Shown here in pieces: positions 61,094-64,000 of a stretch of DNA of 64,000 nucleotides. Made by a program: the position numbers and the translations under genes. The stretch is from assembly GCA_022072405.1 (NCBI GenBank), contig JAJVHX010000021.1, positions 22,049-86,048 of the forward strand, in the 5' to 3' direction. Source of the stretch: Phycisphaerae bacterium. Its GTDB lineage: Bacteria > Planctomycetota > Phycisphaerae > UBA1845 > CAIVHJ01. The notes under the pieces are model-generated. The model was given only the letters and a program-made list of their open reading frames with translations. It had not been told where the DNA came from and made no database searches. The stretch's first letter is position 1; each line of letters begins with the position of its first letter.

Positions 61094-61549
61094 ATGAATC
61101 GCTTATGGATAATTTTAATGGTGTTGAACAGTGGTTGGTGCGGCTGCAGCGGAACAACGGCCGTGGAGCTGTCCGCCGCTCGTTCGCTGCGGGCCATCAC
61201 TCGTGAATTGCGAATCAGCCTCGATGAATATCAACGCGACCTTGAACAACTGGATGATTTTCGAGCTGTACAAGCCATCCAGAGCATGGCCGATCCTTCG
61301 TGGAATGGAGTGGGAGAAGTCACCGTACAGCAGCAACAACTGACGCTGTTACAACAGGCTTTGCAGCGAATTACGAATGATCGTGCGACCAGTCTGCAGC
61401 GTTATTACCGCACGCTGAACAACCTCGCCCTGCTCGATGAAATCGCCGATGGCTTGCAGCAGTATGGTAGTAATCGCCAGCAATTAAACAGCACCATTCA
61501 ACACTTTTTCAACTCAGAACAACCGACCATAACCGCTAACAAGGAATAA
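61094..61549 (+). CDS. Small probable lipoprotein in phage-like cluster
   Basis: A 151-residue protein with a short hydrophobic N-terminus (LWIILMVLNSGWCGC) ending in Cys residues that could be lipidated, then a helical, Gln-rich body (VQQQQLTLLQQALQRI). Spacing of 2 nt to the next gene. Possibly a phage spanin-like or scaffold protein; unproven. Confidence 0.45.
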   Translation: MNRLWIILMVLNSGWCGCSGTTAVELSAARSLRAITRELRISLDEYQRDLEQLDDFRAVQAIQSMADPSWNGVGEVTVQQQQLTLLQQALQRITNDRATSLQRYYRTLNNLALLDEIADGLQQYGSNRQQLNSTIQHFFNSEQPTITANKE

Positions 61550-61551
61550 TA

Positions 61552-61842
61552 ATGAACTCAGCTGTTGAACAATTGGATCAGTTACTGGCTCATCTGGAAA
61601 CCGCCCTGAGTGAGAAAAAGCAGGCGGCGGGTCCGACAGCGCAGGTCTCTGCACCGATTACTGGTGTAGTGGAACAAATCCTGCAATCGGCTCCGCGAAA
61701 CACGGAAGTCCGTAGTTTGCAGGATAGCGATGAGATTCGGCAATTCCGTCAGGACCTGCTGAATGGGCTGGTGCGGATGGATCGTCTCAACCTGATCCTG
61801 CGTCTGGTGTCGCAGGTCGTCGGCTACCTGACTCGCAGTTAG
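61552..61842 (+). CDS. Small helical hypothetical protein
   Basis: A 96-residue helical protein (VEQLDQLLAHLETALSEKKQ, then RQDLLNGLVRMDRLNLIL) of unknown function. GGAATAATA before the ATG is a weak RBS. Part of the same transcript as the lipoprotein upstream. Confidence 0.45.
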   Translation: MNSAVEQLDQLLAHLETALSEKKQAAGPTAQVSAPITGVVEQILQSAPRNTEVRSLQDSDEIRQFRQDLLNGLVRMDRLNLILRLVSQVVGYLTRS

Positions 61843-61898
61843 GAAATTGGAGTCTTATTTTTCTGGCAAATAACGAATTCCTGTTCGAGGCGTGAATA

Positions 61899-62318
61899 AT
61901 GGATTGGTCGCAAATGGCGGTAGTGGCCAGTGTGCTGGTCCCACTGGTGGGTGTACCGCTGGCTCTGATTACCATGTATCTGCGCAGCATCAACGATTTT
62001 CAAGTGCAGCGCTATGCGGAAATAGAACAACGGCTGGGCAGCCTGTATGAATCGCACCACCTCGTCGAGCAGATGGTGCGCGAGTATGAGCGCAATTACA
62101 CCACGAAGGAGGAATGGCTGCGGGAGGCGATGCATGCCCGGCAGCAACTGGAAAAACTGACCGATCTGGTGACGCGCATCCAGGTGGAACTGGAAAACGG
62201 GCAAGGTCTGGCTCATCAGATGGCCCAGGCTACTCAGGCTATCGTGCAATTGACACAAACGCTGGTGGGCGGACTGATTCGTTCTGCTGAGTCGACCGGT
62301 GAACTGGAAACAGGATGA
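61899..62318 (+). CDS. Membrane-anchored coiled-coil protein, phage-like
   Basis: A 139-residue protein with an N-terminal membrane helix (MAVVASVLVPLVGVPLALITM) and a long coiled coil. This layout resembles the DUF2730-type gp25 of Mu-like phages. Overlaps the next gene by 4 nt. Assignment is from layout and order only. Confidence 0.45.
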   Translation: MDWSQMAVVASVLVPLVGVPLALITMYLRSINDFQVQRYAEIEQRLGSLYESHHLVEQMVREYERNYTTKEEWLREAMHARQQLEKLTDLVTRIQVELENGQGLAHQMAQATQAIVQLTQTLVGGLIRSAESTGELETG

Positions 62319-62641
62319 AGATGATGTCCAATCCGCAGGAAACCCGGCTGCTTAAACAGGCACGACTGGAAATTCTGGTGGCGCTGAAGATGTTGTATCC
62401 AGCAGCGCTGATGGGGGAACAATTGCTGCGCAGCCTGCTGATCCTTTTTCCGCAACTGGAATGGGATCAGTTTCGGCGCGACCTGGCTTATCTCAGTGAA
62501 AAGGGATATCTGCAGCGCGTCGTGGCGGATAGCGAGCCGGAAGCCAAGCTGACCCCCTGGCGAAAGCGCTGGTTTCGACTGACCTCGCAAGGGCTGGAAC
62601 TGGCAGAAAACTGCATTCACGACCCGGCTATGGAAGTTTGA
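62315..62641 (+). CDS. Winged-helix protein, phage-like (Mu gp26-like position)
   Basis: A 108-residue protein with a winged-helix look: EILVALKMLYPAALMGEQLL, DQFRRDLAYLSEKGYLQRV, then a WFRLTSQGLELAEN wing/helix. Mu-like phages of several phyla carry such a protein between gp25 and gp27. Probably DNA-binding. ATGA overlap with the previous gene. Confidence 0.5.
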   Translation: MKMMSNPQETRLLKQARLEILVALKMLYPAALMGEQLLRSLLILFPQLEWDQFRRDLAYLSEKGYLQRVVADSEPEAKLTPWRKRWFRLTSQGLELAENCIHDPAMEV

Positions 62642-62673
62642 GATTAACGTCGCAATCAGCTTGTGATCGGATT

Positions 62674-63339
62674 ATGGCCAGAAAAACCACCCAAAAATCC
62701 GCTTCTCAGAAAAGTAAACCGTATAGCAGCCCAGTTCTGCCCTGGAGCGAAGCGCTGCGCGTCGAGGTGGAACAAGCCCTTCGCCAGCAGGACGATTTAC
62801 CCGCCGCGATCGAAGCCATCTATAAGAACTTCAAGCTTAGTTCAAAAAAAATCTCGCTAGAACGCTTTCGAATCTGGGCCGAGCAACTCCCCTGGCGGGA
62901 CGCGCTACAGGTCGGCGGCCAGATCGTTAGAAACTTTGTAGGCCTGGAAGCCACTCCACCCGGTGCATTATCTCAACAGGCATTGAAAAAAATTCTGATC
63001 CTGTTGTTGCGGATTCTTGATGGCGAGGAGATTGAAATTACCATGACGGATCTGGCCAGGATTTCCCGGGTGCTTGCTGAGCAGCAGCGCTGCGGATTAT
63101 TGGTTGTACCATCAAATGCCGACACCGGCCCGCCTCACTCCAGCCGACGTGGACAACTGCCTCCTGATTTTGCGGAAACGATTCGGCAGATTTACGGCGT
63201 GGATATGGACATACCGCCCACTCCGTCGAGACAGACTCCGGAGGAATCGATTCAACCTCCTTCCGACCCGACTGACCGAGCCATTCCTGCTGAGGGTGTA
63301 CTCGCTGATTGCATTGCCCCCTTGCCACCGTTAAAATAA
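62674..63339 (+). CDS. Phage protein, possible Mu gp27-like small terminase
   Basis: A 221-residue protein starting MARKTTQKSASQKSK. Helical N-terminal region with ISLERFRIWAEQLPW recalls the DNA-binding part of DUF3486 proteins (Mu gp27). The C-terminal 60 residues are Pro/Thr-rich. A TTG start at 62638 overlapping the previous gene is an alternative. The large terminase expected next is absent: a tRNA gene follows after 7 bp. Weak family evidence. Confidence 0.4.
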   Translation: MARKTTQKSASQKSKPYSSPVLPWSEALRVEVEQALRQQDDLPAAIEAIYKNFKLSSKKISLERFRIWAEQLPWRDALQVGGQIVRNFVGLEATPPGALSQQALKKILILLLRILDGEEIEITMTDLARISRVLAEQQRCGLLVVPSNADTGPPHSSRRGQLPPDFAETIRQIYGVDMDIPPTPSRQTPEESIQPPSDPTDRAIPAEGVLADCIAPLPPLK

Positions 63340-63346
63340 TTCTTTT

Positions 63347-63419
63347 GGCCCCATCGTCTAGCGGCCTAGGATATCAGGTTCTCATCCTGGAGACGCGGGT
63401 TCGAGTCCCGCTGGGGTCA
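63347..63419 (+). tRNA. tRNA-Glu (CTC anticodon)
   Basis: Folds as a full cloverleaf: acceptor GGCCCCA with TGGGGTC, anticodon stem TCAGG/CCTGG around loop TTCTCAT (anticodon CTC), and T arm GCGGGTTCGAGTCCCGC. CCA is not encoded (CAT follows). Its 3' half is overlapped on the minus strand by an integrase tail, a usual arrangement for an integration site. Confidence 0.9.
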
Positions 63420-63617
63420 TTCCGCTACTATGCACTGCTTCGCACATATCCGCATGTTCATGCGTGAGATCGAATTCGTGATTCGATGGCTGGTCGCCGT
63501 GCGAGTCCATTCCGCTCAAAACGGCTGGGGACTGCACCGGATTCTGCAGCGCCTTTTTGAAGTGCTCATCGGTCACCTGCAGATAGTGCTTCATCGCCAC
63601 CGGCTGAGTGTTGCCCA
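63382..63617 (-). pseudogene. C-terminal fragment of tyrosine integrase
   Basis: On the minus strand, GNTQPVAMKHYLQVTDEHF has the conserved KHYLQVT with the catalytic Tyr of phage-type integrases, followed by about 50 residues that run into the tRNA-Glu (reading SSGMTPAGLEPA, as is usual for integrases at tRNA sites). Upstream of 63617 the integrase similarity stops, so Arg-His-x-x-Arg residues are missing. It marks a past integration at this tRNA. Confidence 0.7.
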
Positions 63618-63754
63618 TCTGACCTGCCCCCGGACATTGTACCAGTGGTTATGTTAGTCTTTGAGTCCTTTCGATTCCAGCCTGGAGTTCATGATTCGAC
63701 CTCTCTAAGAGCATTAACCTCATGGCTTCCGGGTTCGGGGACCCGGTTTGCGGA

Positions 63755-63911
63755 GTGGGCGGTCGATAGCCGTGATGTGAATTATGACGGTTATCGCAGT
63801 GTGGCCGACCGCAATGCGATCTTGAGCTATGCAGGGCAGGCGCCCTGCACCGCCGGCCCGATCTATGATCTGCAGGGCGACACAACGCTATCGACCGTTG
63901 GTGGCGGATGA
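63755..63911 (+). pseudogene. Dockerin-like C-terminal fragment
   Basis: The frame reads SRDVNYDGYRSVADRNAILS, a type I dockerin-like calcium-loop repeat, then ends at TGA (63909-63911). Only the tail is present; no start or signal upstream. Secreted planctomycete proteins often end in such a repeat. The IS3-type frame starts within its last 40 bases in another phase. Confidence 0.4.
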
Positions 63912-64000
63912 CGAAAAACCGCTGACGCAACGAATCGTGGCCTTGGCCAGTCAGTATGGGCGGTATGGTTATCGCCGGATTACGGCGTTATTGCGACGGG
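63872..64000 (+). CDS. IS3-type transposase, start region only (runs off window)
   Basis: From about 63872 the frame reads ATQRYRPLVADDEKPLTQRI, then ASQYGRYGYRRITALLRR, the characteristic beginning of IS3-family OrfB before its DDE core. It is open to the window end. The 5' boundary is unclear; it may be truncated or part of a frameshifted OrfAB. Confidence 0.65.

Overview
The window looks like a chromosome segment of a planctomycete, probably of the Phycisphaerae type. The evidence is a membrane protein with a CxxCGYxLxGLxxxxCPECG-type zinc ribbon (36.7 kb), a DUF2924 / serine recombinase / HTH cassette (41.7-44.0 kb), a HARE-HTH protein, and long secreted proteins with thrombospondin type 3, FG-GAP and RHS repeats. 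This is recognition by eye, and no database search was possible. Accessory DNA dominates: phage remnants at both ends, two IS copies, a broken CRISPR-Cas locus and several truncated genes.

Layout. 0-3.2 kb: phage remnant (amino-methyltransferase, small terminase, small hypotheticals). 3.24-4.69 kb: wreck of a CRISPR-cas locus, with one repeat and one spacer fused to the middle of cas1, then intact cas2 and the tail of a radical SAM gene. 4.69-22.04 kb: a nitrogen-oxide respiration island. It holds a frameshifted NIT-domain chemoreceptor, a single-domain globin, two Rrf2 regulators, a hemerythrin-like protein, a molybdenum-cofactor operon (moaA, a CMD protein, moaD, moaE, moeA, moaC, mogA, a MOT1-type molybdate permease, mobA), and a convergent operon for a Tat-exported type II molybdoenzyme of the nitrite oxidoreductase / periplasmic nitrate reductase kind (Rrf2, alpha, beta, heme-b subunit, TorD/NarJ-like chaperone). 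22.05-23.05 kb repeats 3.68-4.69 kb as a 1,007 bp direct copy, after which the radical SAM gene is complete. The nitrate island therefore sits between two copies of a cas1'-cas2-radical SAM segment.

23.9-37.2 kb: secreted hypotheticals and a roughly 2,820-residue RHS/YD-repeat protein with a variable C-terminal tip carrying HExxH, followed by a small membrane protein. 37.3-45.6 kb: two nearly identical DDE insertion sequences enclosing a SAM methyltransferase, a Fic AMP-transferase with an inverted-repeat operator, and the recombinase cassette. 45.6-47.6 kb: a multiheme cytochrome c lacking its N-terminus at the IS edge.

48.0-54.8 kb: an hdrCBA-flxDCBA operon (heterodisulfide-reductase-like electron bifurcation module with an NAD(P)H-oxidising module in place of a hydrogenase) behind a good sigma-54 promoter match. 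54.8-60.6 kb: a decayed TPR fragment, an exported Fe/Mn superoxide dismutase, an SGNH lipoprotein, two tandem LolA-like proteins, a zinc-ribbon protein and an alpha/beta-hydrolase-like protein without a normal start codon. 60.8-63.3 kb: small phage genes, possibly Mu-like. 63.35 kb: tRNA-Glu(CTC), abutted by the last part of a tyrosine integrase, a dockerin-like fragment and the start of an IS3-type transposase.

How the parts fit: the 4.7-22 kb block is close to self-contained for respiring or oxidising nitrogen oxides (sensing, NO/O2 response, molybdate uptake, cofactor synthesis, enzyme, chaperone). The Hdr-Flx operon suggests an anaerobic or fermentative energy metabolism. The flanking broken genes show repeated insertion and rearrangement.
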